Source: Symbiodinium natans
Taxonomy: Eukaryota; Sar; Dinophyceae; Suessiales; Symbiodiniaceae
DNA: 40,007 bases
Assembly (NCBI GenBank): GCA_905221605.1
Contig: CAJNDS010001034.1
Coordinates: 1-40,007 of the forward strand
Direction of reading: 5' to 3'
A program made the translations under genes and the position numbers. This document shows positions 10,600 to 19,357 of the stretch, piece by piece (position 1 is the first letter of the stretch; every line of letters begins with the position of its first letter). The notes below the pieces were generated by a model. It worked only from the letters and a program-made list of their open reading frames with translations. It was not told the origin of the DNA and did no database searches.

Positions 10600-11075
10600 A
10601 TCTAATTATTTTGATTCAATGTTAAGAAAAGAGCTTTGTTCAATTTATTATGAAGGTGAATTAATTTCAAAAGAAGGAGCCTTATTCGACTTATTGTGAA
10701 GGTATCCCAGAACCAGAGCGCCAGTTCGATCTATCATGACTACGTCCAGGAGCCAGAAAAGAAGTTTGACTTGTTGCACAATTAACAAACAGCCGGGAGC
10801 TCAGTTCGACTTATGTTGAACATGTGCAAGACCCGCTGGCATAATTCAAATTGCTTTTTTCTAAAAGGCAGGGGATTGCTCGATTTCTTGTGCATCTTGC
10901 CAAGAGCAAAGAACCCAGTTCGACTTGTTATGAAGGCTGGAATAGTAACACAGTTACTCTGAGGGTTGCTGGACTGCTAGACTCTGACCTTGTTCGACTT
11001 ATTGTGAAGGCTCTTGTTGCAGAATCCAGAAAAACCAGGAGCCCAGCTCGACTTGTATTGAAAACCGGAAGTATT
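10600..11075 (+). repeat. Minisatellite block C
   Basis: About 475 bp of the same monomers in the same orientation, more diverged than blocks A and F. Recognisable units include TTCGACTTATTGTGAAGG (about 10686), CCAGTTCGATCTATCATGAC (about 10721) and AACAAACAGCCGGGAGC (about 10783). It begins in AT-rich sequence right after the C-rich tract. Confidence 0.8.
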
Positions 11076-11175
11076 CTGCTAAACTCATGGCTGAACACGA
11101 CAAGTCAGAACACGCGTAGGAAAAGCAGACGAAAGCAATCGAAGCAACCTCAACAAGAATAGCATTTAGAAAGCA

Positions 11176-11630
11176 GTGTCGATAAACATGCGCCGGCACC
11201 GCCGCCATGGCGAACAATGGCCGGCAAAATGGTGCCAAGGATGGAGATGCCATGGCAAGAAGAACCACCAGAACAACAGCCCATGGAAAAAAATGCAGCG
11301 CGAAATTAAAGGATGCTGGCAGGACGAAGAAGAATATCTCAACGCTGCAGAGCTACGACGAGTATTGCTTGTCTTGCTTCGTGCCAAAGCACGTCCACGT
11401 ATGCTGCAGCAACACATATGGTTAGATGCCTGCTGGTATCTTACACGAAAGTCTCGATCTCAGCCGAAAGTCAAAAAACCTACAGAACACGTATTATATA
11501 CTCTTGCAACAGTCCGCTGCTGAGGTCCGAAACAGCAAGGCTACGCAGAGACAAATGCATGTGGAATGCTTGGGACAAGATGCTCGCGAAACTTCATGAA
11601 GCCCAACGCCGTTTCTGATTGTGCTTCGAA
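11176..11630 (+). pseudogene. Possible retroelement-like coding relic
   Basis: Three overlapping + frames are open here. The frame through 11176-11523 contains DEEEYLNAAELRRVLLVLL and then RAKARPRMLQQHIWLDACW. This vaguely resembles the start of an RNase H-type segment (ELRAVLLALR...) of algal retroelements. The acidic catalytic residues of RNase H cannot be placed, and the ATG in the best Kozak context (11207) is in another frame. I treat it as a decayed fragment; the identity is weak inference. Confidence 0.2.
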
Positions 11631-11639
11631 GCAAGATGA

Positions 11640-12061
11640 AGCATGTGAAGGCTCAGATGAAGACGAACAGCGACAGTTTCACCCCTGCAGATGTCTAATG
11701 GCACACACGCTGCGGAAACAAAAGGCAAGCTATCATGACAGTCCAGAGCCACGAGACTTGCAAGATTCCTAGCTCTGGGAAATAGACGTCTCGTAGCCAC
11801 GGCAAACAAATCACACAATCTCTCACTCAACAGAAATGTTTCGGCTTAGGCTAACAGTCAACACCTCGGCGCGTGGAAACAATATTGCATGACCGCCCGC
11901 CCCCCCGCTCACCCAACCCCCCGCGGTCAGGTGTTTCGACCTCCCCACCTCCCCTCCCTGCTTTTGGTTTTGAACGGTTGGGTGTTTCGATCTTCATGAG
12001 GTTTCCACACCAACCCCAACAGCGACCCCTGTACCCCGAGGCAGGCGGGGGTGGAGGGGCC
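11640..12061. other. No gene seen; contains a C-rich patch
   Basis: Positions 11896-11965 are C-rich (CCCGCCCCCCCGC and similar). The remainder holds only short frames. Block D starts at its right edge. Confidence 0.5.
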
Positions 12062-12345
12062 TCGTTCAGGTCGTTCCTTACCAACGATTCTTATGCGGGA
12101 AACGCAGTTCGACTTTTAATGAAAGAAGACATACCCCATTCACATTACGTAAGAATTAGATTCAAGAAAAGGAGCCTCGTTCGACTTATTATGAGAGCTT
12201 CAAGAACCAGAACACCGGTTCGATCTATCATGATTATGTTTAGAAGCCAGAAGATCAAATTTGACCTGTTGCAGAACTAACAACAGCCGGGAGCCCAGTT
12301 CGACTTATATTGAACACGCGCAAGAGCCACTGGCGCAATTTGTCA
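12062..12345 (+). repeat. Minisatellite block D (short)
   Basis: About 285 bp containing the AATGAAAGAAGACATACCCC, CCTCGTTCGACTTATTATGA, GGTTCGATCTATCATGA and AACAGCCGGGAGCCC units in their usual order. It matches the corresponding part of block B (about 7085-7335) most closely and shares its ACGTAAGAATTAGATTCAAG variant, so the two derive from a recent common copy. Confidence 0.8.
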
Positions 12346-12429
12346 TTGAGTTTTTCAGACGAGTTTGTTTCACCTATAACAAGGGGTCCAGAGCTGCCCC
12401 GGACGAGTTTTTTTCGAGCTTCTGAGGAA

Positions 12430-12445
12430 GGGGGGGGGGGGGGGG
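12430..12445. other. Poly-G run (~16 G)
   Basis: Uninterrupted G run just after block D; orientation opposite to the poly-C runs inside the minisatellite. Length is probably variable. Confidence 0.8.
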
Positions 12446-12536
12446 CGCACCAGCAATTTGTTTGCTTTTTCTTAGGGTGTATGAAGCAAAAGCAGAAACG
12501 TCAACCCACGCTTGCTCCTTGCAGTCGCATAGAAAC

Positions 12537-12686
12537 ATGGACATCGACGATCTACGCTACGAAGCGCTCCAGCTCAAAACCCAGAAGCCATACCTCATCA
12601 CTTGCCTCGCTGCAACCATGGCTGCCGTTATCTTTCTGAAATGGGCGTTCGCCTACGAGCACTTTGCAGGCAGGAACTTCCACTAA
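12537..12686 (+). CDS. Short ORF with one hydrophobic helix
   Basis: ATG 12537 opens 49 codons: an acidic N-terminus (MDIDDLRYEALQ), a hydrophobic segment of about 18 residues (YLITCLAATMAAVIFL then KW) and a short tail. The layout is that of a single-pass membrane peptide or the first exon of a membrane protein. No relative is seen here. Support is only the ATG and the hydrophobic segment, so this is tentative. Confidence 0.25.
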   Translation: MDIDDLRYEALQLKTQKPYLITCLAATMAAVIFLKWAFAYEHFAGRNFH

Positions 12687-12970
12687 GAAATTGAGTTACG
12701 CGCTGGTCGCTGAAGCCTTCCGCACCAACAGGATCTGGCGAGAGCCGCAGCCCCGTGTCCACTTGCAACATCAAGTCGTAGCAATATCCAGTTTGATTCA
12801 ATGAACGCCTTCTGCATGAGGCCCACGACGAAAACGTGAAATGCTTCACCTGTATGCTATCATTGCTCCAAGGACCACGCTGAGGCCCGGATATTTTCCG
12901 CTTACACAGAGCACAGCCACCCTGAATATTTACATCTACTATCATTCACTCAAAGTACAGCACCCAAACT

Positions 12971-13304
12971 ATGCTACACCAGAGGCGTGTGGTCTTCAAG
13001 ACGTCCGCCCACAAGCTGACTGATTTGCACGGCAGCTGGGTGATCAAAAAAGTCGCTGGCTTCGCAGTCCTTGAAGTGAGCTTCAACTGCCGCGGCTGTC
13101 GTGGACGTAACGTGTGGCTGGCGTTAACGGCAGGCTCGGACCATACCATGTCTCTAGAGCATCGCATCTCAGCGAGTCTTGCTGGCTGCCGTCAGGACCT
13201 GAAGGTGTCTTCTTCGGTCCGCATCACAATGGATGGGACTATGTGAAGATGACGACCATCTCCATTGACTGGCTTAGCATCCCCACAACTATGGCTCTCG
13301 AGTA
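12971..13304 (+). pseudogene. Fragmented ORF pair
   Basis: ATG 12971 opens 91 codons containing LTDLHGSWVIKKVAGF and a Cys-rich FNCRGCRGRNVW. From about 13114 a different frame reads SGPEGVFFGPHHNGWDYV and onward to a stop at 13303-13305. Both look coding-like locally but overlap in different frames. The simplest reading is one old gene with a frameshift near 13110-13190. No family assigned. Confidence 0.25.
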
Positions 13305-13489
13305 AAAAAGGATTTCCGGAAAGTCAGAATCGCTAACAGTAGCGTAGCCGGAGCAAAAACAGCTGAGACGCTTGTGGGGCTTCGACGCTCAGGCTTCCTC
13401 TCGCACATGCCGTCTGATGCTCAAACGGAGCAGGAGCCGTAGAACCGAGCAATAGAATCACCTAGAACCCTCTCGAGCTACCACCAGCC

Positions 13490-13903
13490 ATGGCAGCGCA
13501 GTACGACAGCGAATTCTATCAGGCAGTGGTCTCGAGTTTCATGAAAGCAGCGCGCAAAATCCCATCGCGCTACGCGATTCAGCAACCAGTAAACCAAGAG
13601 CCTGCGCCTGCCGACGCCACGGAGAACATTCAAGCGCTGTCGCGCCACATGTGCCTCGGTGAGTCAGACACCCAGTGGCTGATGTACCTGGCAACTCAAC
13701 TTCACGCAAAAGTCGGGCCTTCAATGCTGGCTCACTTTTGGATACTGAAGCAAGACATCGTTTCGGCAGAAGAAAGACACAGAAGACCTCGAGAACCATC
13801 ACCTTTCACCCTGCCGCCGGCCGCAGCGCAGATGGTAGAAGCAGATAGCCAAACGTGTCGCTCGTCAACGTCAAGAAAGAGATCGAGATCTACCAGTCCA
13901 TGA
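13490..13903 (+). CDS. Orphan protein with RS-like tail, first gene of the + strand array
   Basis: ATG 13490 sits in an excellent context (CCAGCCATGGCAG), shared with later genes at 14328, 25791 and 27405. The 137-residue product is unrecognised. Residues 1-95 look like a small helical domain (EFYQAVVSSFMKAARK, then ESDTQWLMYLATQLHAK). The C-terminus is low-complexity, ending SSTSRKRSRSTSP, like a nuclear RS-type tail. A second frame (about 13853-14004) reading NVKKEIEIYQSMIG and MKPFKKDSSAGLQ also looks coding. The annotated tail may therefore be a frame artefact if there is a frameshift or intron near 13850. It lies 424 bp before the next gene. Confidence 0.55.
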   Translation: MAAQYDSEFYQAVVSSFMKAARKIPSRYAIQQPVNQEPAPADATENIQALSRHMCLGESDTQWLMYLATQLHAKVGPSMLAHFWILKQDIVSAEERHRRPREPSPFTLPPAAAQMVEADSQTCRSSTSRKRSRSTSP

Positions 13904-14327
13904 TCGGTCGGGCCAGAGCCTCATCTAAACAGCTCATGAAGCCGTTCAAGAAAGATAGCAGTGCAGGCCTGCAAGCCATTCGAGGGAGATTGCCAAGTCC
14001 CTGAAAAACCCAAGCTTCTCCAAATACTCCAGAAACCATCGAAGCAACCAAGGACATGCAGATGTCAACTCCTGCAAGATTTGGAACGTGCTGACGCGCC
14101 ACACTGTCAGAAACACTGTGCTCGAGTTCAAGCACGAGAAAAAGAGAGCCAGACAGCCTGCCTAAATCGTTCATGCGACATCACAGGGTCCAAACGCCGG
14201 CCCCAGAACGCACAATGCAAGACGGAAAAGCGCACTGAAAGTTTGCAGCTTCGTTCGCAGCGACGGCTCCGCGGACAGGAAGAGACCTCTCCAAGACCCC
14301 ATCACTGTCTGGACGATCATTGCAGCC
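13904..14327. other. Intergenic stretch between two + genes
   Basis: Apart from the possible extension of the previous gene to 14004, only an Arg/Gln-rich frame crosses this stretch. That frame continues out of phase beneath the next gene for 533 codons and is a shadow frame. Nothing else seen. Confidence 0.5.
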
Positions 14328-15347
14328 ATGGCACTTTCGCAGACCACGATCGTGCAGAAGAGGAAGCGCTTCAGCGCAAGCAACATCACCCCGTCCAAGG
14401 TGAGCCGCGTCACGGACCCCAACAACGACACGGACGGCTCGGAAATCATCGTCGCGGTAAGGAACTGGGGCAGCGCCTTCAACGTCTTCGAGAGCCTGAC
14501 TCGAGACGATCCGCTCTGGCAACTTCAGGTCATCCACGGCGGGCGCAATGCCTTCGGATATCAGGTACTGGCAGTTGCCAGAGAAGCGCTGCTGAAGCAC
14601 CCCAACAACAACATCCGAGACCTTCAGCAACTGGAATCCGTCCTGAACGTACGCCTCCTGAACGGAGCACCTCCCCACACCGGCGCACTGGACCCAGATG
14701 GCACCGGCATCGAAGCATGGCAAGTCGTGCTGTACACGAGCTCCGTGACCAACGCCCTAGACTTCATCCATCTCGTGCTGAAACACAAGGTGGCCAAAGG
14801 ACATCTGCTGCAGCTGCCCAACATGACCGTCGCGTGCCCAGACGGAAGCGTCGAGTCCGTGCCAGAACCATGGACACTGAACACCAATCCTCCGCACTGC
14901 CCGAAAGCCTTCGCAGTCCTTCCGCCCCGTGGACGCCGTCACGTACTCTGTCAGGTGGAACTCTCCGGCTCCAGAACCACAACAGCGAGCAGCCAAGATT
15001 CAAAGGAAGAGCCGGAACCGAACACCGAAGTGGAGGACAAGAACAACACCAGCACACTCTACACCTTCAGCTTCTTCGGCGGCATCTACTCCTACCGCGA
15101 ACTGTTCGACGCGGCCAACGTCGAAGGTGGCTACAACGTGGGACCCGAAGGCAATCGGGACTACGTGCGTACCCTGGAGGTGCTCAACAACCAAGAAGGA
15201 AAAGACAGGCTGATGTCTCTCCACGAACAAGTCTTGTTGAACGTGCCCATCTACCTGGTAGACGCCACCGAGAATCCCGACGACGAGTTCGTCGCCTGGT
15301 TCGCAAGCCTGCCCCACATAGAGCTCGGAGAGAGAGCCAGCTCGTGA
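14328..15347 (+). CDS. Orphan 339-residue protein
   Basis: ATG 14328 in a strong context (GCAGCCATGGCAC) opens 339 codons ending in TGA 15345-15347. I do not recognise the family. The N-terminus is basic (VQKRKRFSASN), possibly a nuclear localisation signal. Residues 40-190 look like a compact alpha/beta domain (EIIVAVRNWGSAFNVFESL, WQLQVIHGGRNAFGYQVLAV, EAWQVVLYTSSVTNALDFIH). A charged linker near 225-250 (EEPEPNTEVEDKNN) leads to a second block (LYTFSFFGGIYSYRELFDA to VLLNVPIYLVDATENPDDE). No membrane segment. Composition and start context match the neighbouring genes. The stop codon lies in the first copy of a 66-bp tandem repeat. Confidence 0.8.
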   Translation: MALSQTTIVQKRKRFSASNITPSKVSRVTDPNNDTDGSEIIVAVRNWGSAFNVFESLTRDDPLWQLQVIHGGRNAFGYQVLAVAREALLKHPNNNIRDLQQLESVLNVRLLNGAPPHTGALDPDGTGIEAWQVVLYTSSVTNALDFIHLVLKHKVAKGHLLQLPNMTVACPDGSVESVPEPWTLNTNPPHCPKAFAVLPPRGRRHVLCQVELSGSRTTTASSQDSKEEPEPNTEVEDKNNTSTLYTFSFFGGIYSYRELFDAANVEGGYNVGPEGNRDYVRTLEVLNNQEGKDRLMSLHEQVLLNVPIYLVDATENPDDEFVAWFASLPHIELGERASS

Positions 15348-15473
15348 ACTGCAGAAAATGTTCGCGAATCAAGAGAGGCGCGGCAAAATGCACAGGCCCG
15401 CGCCCCGTCGTGAGCTGCAGAAGACTCTCGCAAATCAAGAGAGGCGTGGCAAAATGCACAGGCCCACGCCCCG
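15342..15473. repeat. 66-bp tandem duplication across a stop codon
   Basis: Two copies (15342-15407 and 15408-15473) begin TCGTGA(A/G)CTGCAGAA and contain AATCAAGAGAGGCG and GGCAAAATGCACAGGCCC. They are about 88% identical. The TGA ending the upstream gene is the first TGA of copy 1, so the duplication has copied the end of the gene. Because 66 is divisible by three, loss of the first stop would extend the frame only to the second copy's TGA. Confidence 0.85.
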
Positions 15474-15681
15474 CCTGCATTTGTAAAAGTACGTCCCGAG
15501 TCAAACGCCCCCGACACGAGAAAGAAAGAAGCATCATGCAAGAAGCACAGACCGCTTGTTAGAAATGCAATCGCATGTTTCATACCCATGCAGCAACGGC
15601 GTACGCTACACCCGCAGCTCATTGGCTTACTTGCTTGTCAAGACCGCCGCCTCACACCGCTCCCCTGTGATCATCGAAGAC

Positions 15682-15984
15682 ATGTCGGCGACCCGCAGCA
15701 CTGGATTCGGTCCGACGCCTGCAACAAACAGCATTATCGACGCTTTCAAGAAAGCTCCGCAAAAAGAGCTCACATCTGGAACGTTCACAGAGAACACGGC
15801 CGCAGCCAGCAACGAGAACGATCGCAACAAGGTCATCTCCGTATTTAGACCCTCTTGCGTACATCACCTTCCGCAGCACCAAGCCTGCCAGGACTGTCCT
15901 GCACGCACGGCAACCACTGCATCGACGACAGCGCCGGCAGCGAGCCCGAGAAACAACGAGGCAATGCCGAAGACAGCAGCTTAA
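15682..15984 (+). CDS. Small protein with conserved NSIIDAFKK motif, copy 1
   Basis: ATG 15682 opens 100 codons. The first ~27 residues (MSATRSTGFGPTPATNSIID then AFKKAPQ) match the protein at 22161 (MSATVARSFGPTPATNSIID then AFKKTPQ) almost completely. The rest, which is Thr/Ala/Asn-rich with a few Cys, diverges quickly. The conserved window sits at the N-terminus and resembles a short linear motif ahead of a disordered tail. NSIIDAFKK is loosely reminiscent of PCNA-binding peptides (QxxIxxFF), though it lacks the Gln and one aromatic. In both copies the gene is followed by an ASCH-domain gene, so the two may function together or be exons of one gene. Confidence 0.55.
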   Translation: MSATRSTGFGPTPATNSIIDAFKKAPQKELTSGTFTENTAAASNENDRNKVISVFRPSCVHHLPQHQACQDCPARTATTASTTAPAASPRNNEAMPKTAA

Positions 15985-16068
15985 AGGGTGAAACCGCGGT
16001 CTGTGCCCGACAAAACAAACTAAGAAAGACAGCCGATTCAGCTTGCAGACCGGGCCAGCAGCTTTTGT

Positions 16069-17406
16069 TTGATCACAAACACAGGCCGAAGAAAAGTCGA
16101 CCGAAGTTCCGTCGACTTCGCGCGAGGATCTTCGACGAGAACCACCAAGCAACAACGACCACGCCATGCCACAGGCAGGGTTCGAGAAACATGCAACCAA
16201 CTGGAATTAGGCCGCCATCCCAACAGCACCTCCTCTCACAAACGCTCGAAGGTCGAAGAAGACACATCGGAAGGCGGCTTGGTATTATCGGAACCGCCTG
16301 CGGATGCAAAGGCCAGGAGATTTCGCTTCGCATCTGTCGACCTGTTGGACACCTGGAATTACTGTGCGCAGGCTCCGGAAAAGAAAGCTTCCATCGAGAA
16401 GAATCATGAAGGAACAGAAGATCAGGCCACGCAAAAGGCCCCCATTCCTTATCTAGGAGAGCGACAGCAACCAGCTAGAGTTAGGGTGCGTTTCAACAGC
16501 ACCTCCCCCCACAAACACTCGAAGGTCGAAGGAGAGACGTCAGAAGCCCACCTGACCTTTGCAGAACCGCCTGCGTGTGTGAAGGCCGGGCAGTTCCGCT
16601 GCATGTCTGCCAACCTGTCGCACCCGTGCACAGGCTCCAGAAACGAAAACCTGCATCGAGAAGGAGCATCAAAGAAAAGATCAGGCCAGACAACCACCTG
16701 CGGATGTGAAGGCAGGGAAGTTCCGCTGCATGTCTGCCAACCTGTTGGACTCGCGCTGCCAACCTGCCGGACTCGTGCGCAGGCTCCGGAAACGAAAGCT
16801 TCCATCGAGAAGGCCACACAAGAGGCTCCGATGCCTTGTCTGGGGGAACGAATCATGATCATCAAAGAGCCATGGTTGCAACTCATCCTCAACAAGCTGA
16901 AAACGATGGAGATTCGATGCAGTCCCGCCGAATTGGGAAAGACATGGCTGGCATTCGATGGCCAAGTGTTCGGCGCGGCATACATCTCTAACTGCGTCCA
17001 GATCACACGTGAGGAGTTCGAAGCCACCAGGGAGCAGCACCAACACTTGGGAGACATGCCCCCCCACGCAAGGGTCTACGCGCTCACGCTGCAGAACATC
17101 GTCCGACTGGAGTCGCCGGTCCCGCACTACCGACCGCCAACGACAGCACCCTGGACGATCTTTCGCACCGAGCCCGCCGAGAAGGCAATCAGAGGGCCCA
17201 AAAGGAAGAGAGCCCTCCAGGCCTCACAAGAAGGGACTTCAGTCCTGCCGATTCAGGGCATGACCCTCCACGAGACCCCGTCAGAACAAGAAGTAGAAAG
17301 TCCGACCTGCTCCGTCATCTCAACGCCAAACAAAGATGACGAGAAAGACGAGCCCACGGCCAAAAAGCAAGATGCGAAGGACAAAGACAACAAGAACGAG
17401 TCCTGA
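16069..17406 (+). CDS. ASCH/PUA-like domain protein, long form
   Basis: The frame is open for 445 codons from 16069, but no ATG occurs in its first ~190. The true start is therefore upstream through splicing, or the N-terminal part is not translated; the coordinates mark the open frame. Residues ~260-375 form an ASCH-type (PUA-fold, RNA-binding) domain: EPWLQLILNKLKTMEIR, then a GxxW segment, FGAAYISNCVQITREEFEA, and VYALTLQNIVRLESPVPHY. LxLILxxxKTxEIR is the family signature. A basic RGPKRKRALQ stretch and a Lys/Asp-rich tail follow. Residues ~75-260 contain three partial copies of one module (PPADAKA...ASIEK) at 16294, 16567 and 16694. The third is read out of phase for about 20 codons and then returns. 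The ASCH part is paralogous to 22695-23405. Confidence 0.65.
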   Translation: MITNTGRRKVDRSSVDFARGSSTRTTKQQRPRHATGRVRETCNQLELGRHPNSTSSHKRSKVEEDTSEGGLVLSEPPADAKARRFRFASVDLLDTWNYCAQAPEKKASIEKNHEGTEDQATQKAPIPYLGERQQPARVRVRFNSTSPHKHSKVEGETSEAHLTFAEPPACVKAGQFRCMSANLSHPCTGSRNENLHREGASKKRSGQTTTCGCEGREVPLHVCQPVGLALPTCRTRAQAPETKASIEKATQEAPMPCLGERIMIIKEPWLQLILNKLKTMEIRCSPAELGKTWLAFDGQVFGAAYISNCVQITREEFEATREQHQHLGDMPPHARVYALTLQNIVRLESPVPHYRPPTTAPWTIFRTEPAEKAIRGPKRKRALQASQEGTSVLPIQGMTLHETPSEQEVESPTCSVISTPNKDDEKDEPTAKKQDAKDKDNKNES

Positions 17407-17763
17407 AAATGCGTGAGCAACTAACATGCTGGCAATGCTTTCACGCTCCCGACCGCGAAAAACTGAAAGAGCCAAACACAGACCAGTTTCAAGCCAACCA
17501 GAACACGCATGTCGCCGGAAAGAAAAACGGTCCGAATTGGCACTGCTGCAAGCAGCCAGCGGTTGCAGGTTTTTTCCCAAAGCCATTCTCATGGGTTGCA
17601 TGGTACCAGACGCAGAGAAGCCACTGGCTCAAGCCAAGCTCGCAAAAAGTTTCCAAGCACCATGCGCCGATCCATCAAATCGCTCCGCGATGCAGCAAGC
17701 ACAGGCGCCGAAAGAATGACATTCTCACACAGGCGCAACGCATGCTCTTCCTGTGCTCACTGA
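17407..17763. other. Spacer between two ASCH genes
   Basis: Two + frames are open. One begins at ATG 17409 (MREQLTCWQCFHAPDREK) and one runs 17509-17763 in the same frame as the next ASCH domain, stopping at TGA 17761. The latter could be the 5' part of the next gene, separated by the stop or an intron. No domain is visible. Confidence 0.4.
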
Positions 17764-18276
17764 GGTCAGAAGGACAACATAAGCGAGGCCTACCAAGCCT
17801 TCGGCGACACCACGCACGCCTTGAAGATTCGACCAAAATGGCTGCGAGAAATACTGTCAGGCGCCAGGAAGTCTTTCCCCTGCACTCGAGTTTCCATGCT
17901 AATTCCAAAACTGCCGCAAGTACCCGCAGGAACCAAAACCGTGGAACTGCGACCAATGCGCTGTCCGCCGAGCCTGCTCATGACGAAGATCAGCTTGATG
18001 GAAACAGGCACCAAGCTCATCCGAGGGACAGCATTGATCGGCAGCTCGCGTCATCTCACAGAAGACGAAAAGAACCGGTTCTCCAACATCCTGCAGGCCA
18101 TGAGCTTGTCGCGAACATGTGCGTGCAAACTAAAATGGGGGTTGGGATTATTGGCTGCGCAGGAGCTGAACTACAACCCCAACAAAACCTACGCATGGAC
18201 CTTGCAGGAGGTGCAGGAACACTCCAATCCCTTCCAGGCACGTCCTGTCAAACAAAGGCAAAAAAACCGGTCCTGA
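17764..18276 (+). CDS. Second, distinct ASCH/PUA-like protein (5' end unresolved)
   Basis: The frame opens after TGA 17761 and ends at 18276. The domain starts at ALKIRPKWLREILSG (about 17818), followed by GTKTVELRP, then LIRGTALIGSSRHLTEDE and KTYAWTLQEVQE. These match the ASCH layout: a xxLxIxPxWxxxILSG start, a KTVELR signature, a G-xAxI strand and a YAWxL strand. About 23 residues separate ILSG from GTKTVELR, longer than usual for the family. No ATG precedes the domain in frame, and the first ATG would cut into it. An upstream exon is therefore likely; CTCACTGAG followed by GTCAG at 17764 could be an acceptor. Sequence similarity to the other ASCH proteins here is low, so this is not a recent tandem copy. 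A 308-codon overlapping frame (17409-18335) is a shadow here. Confidence 0.55.
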   Translation, partial: GQKDNISEAYQAFGDTTHALKIRPKWLREILSGARKSFPCTRVSMLIPKLPQVPAGTKTVELRPMRCPPSLLMTKISLMETGTKLIRGTALIGSSRHLTEDEKNRFSNILQAMSLSRTCACKLKWGLGLLAAQELNYNPNKTYAWTLQEVQEHSNPFQARPVKQRQKNRS

Positions 18277-18670
18277 CCCAACAAACAGGTGCCGAGCCAA
18301 GCAGCGCGAGGATCAGTGGTCTGGCTACGACGTGAGCATTGGGCAGAAATGACAGACCGGCAACTCCAGGTGTCAAAAAGCCGGAGAAAACGCAAACGTT
18401 GCGAAGCGACTCCGTTGTAGACAAGCTTGACGGCAAAAAGCCAAAAAAGGAAGCGCCGTAGAATGCTCTTTGAAAGATCATCTGCTGCGCCTTCGATACA
18501 CAAGAATTTCATACAGCAGAGAAAGGTTGAGAAACCTCAAAACGCCCGTCTGAAAACACAACTCCACACTACATCCATACACAGATAGGTCCCTGAATTC
18601 TGCAGCATTTTCTGTTTATTCAAGCAAACACAAGCACGTGCCCCCGGGCTCCCAGGATCCGCTGCAGAAC
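18277..18670. other. No supportable gene
   Basis: Short frames only. A-rich patches occur around 18255-18268 and 18430-18450. Nothing recognised. Confidence 0.5.
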
Positions 18671-19165
18671 ATGGCGCAACATGTGCCGAAGAGCCCGACT
18701 GCCACACCGAGCCGCCAAAGCCCAAGAGGAGTGGAGCCACCAGTCAAAATCGGATCAGTCGTTGTGTCACTGCCCTCTGGCCGAAGCACAGACATAGAGG
18801 TGTACCATGGCACAACAGTACGAGCATTGGCCATGACAGCTTGGCGCCGACTAACCACGGTCCCTACCTTGTGCCCAGCCGAAAACCACTTCACCGTGGC
18901 AGATTTCGAACTCGTGGGCAGAAGCCAGCCGAATCTCGCCCTCGTGAGCAGCGACGGTGAACGCTTACATCTCGATAGCGCCTTCTGGAACTTCGTCCGA
19001 CCAGAAATGACACTCACCTTGGCTCGGAACTCAGCACAATCGGAGCCGCAAAACCCTCTCTACAAGTCCCCAAGCAGCCCGACCGCCACTAAGGTGCAAA
19101 CATCACGCCAGACGGCGCCAGAAGTGAGCGAGAAAACAAATTCGACGACCGCAGAAGGCGACTAG
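18671..19165 (+). CDS. Ubiquitin-like fold protein
   Basis: ATG 18671 (MAQHVPKSPTATPSR) is the first ATG in the frame and has a G at +4. The product is 164 residues. Residues ~26-120 fit a beta-grasp/ubiquitin-like domain: VVVSLPSGRSTDIEVYHGTT (hairpin), VRALAMTAWRRL (helix), then LALVSSDGERLHLDSAFWNF and PEMTLTLA. The xSGRSxxxxVxxxxTVxxL pattern resembles ubiquitin-like N-terminal domains common in dinoflagellate proteins (recalled family pattern, not checked). There is no C-terminal Gly-Gly, so it is unlikely to be a conjugated modifier. The Ser/Thr/Pro-rich tail (residues ~125-164) looks disordered. An insertion of about 20 residues separates helix and strand relative to ubiquitin. Confidence 0.5.
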   Translation: MAQHVPKSPTATPSRQSPRGVEPPVKIGSVVVSLPSGRSTDIEVYHGTTVRALAMTAWRRLTTVPTLCPAENHFTVADFELVGRSQPNLALVSSDGERLHLDSAFWNFVRPEMTLTLARNSAQSEPQNPLYKSPSSPTATKVQTSRQTAPEVSEKTNSTTAEGD

Positions 19166-19357
19166 CCCTTTTCCTTAGCCTCTTACTTATGCTGCAGAGC
19201 TTAAAAGCAGAAGCGCTGCGTTCCAGAGCACCTGGGCAAGGGGAGCACGGCGTGTCATGTTCCTCAACAACTGGCCCGGTCAACAGCACATCCGCAGCAA
19301 GTTGGCTCCATATTGAACAACGTGCGCATCCATATGCTGCCCTAGCAGCGCCAAATC

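Noticed and set aside
13961-15562. 533-codon + strand ORF, the longest frame in its area
   Set aside because: It is rich in Arg/Gln/His/Pro and lies out of phase over the 339-residue gene at 14328, which has a good start and balanced composition. It reads as a shadow frame.
17615-17636. AGCCACTGGCTCAAG resembling the 3' half of the dinoflagellate spliced leader
   Set aside because: The match lacks the ATTTT core and the 5' end, and does not precede a clear start codon. Likely chance.
17409-18335. 308-codon + strand ORF
   Set aside because: It overlaps the ASCH domain at 17764-18276 in another frame and is Lys/His/Gln-rich without a domain. Only its first part (to about 17760) could be real.
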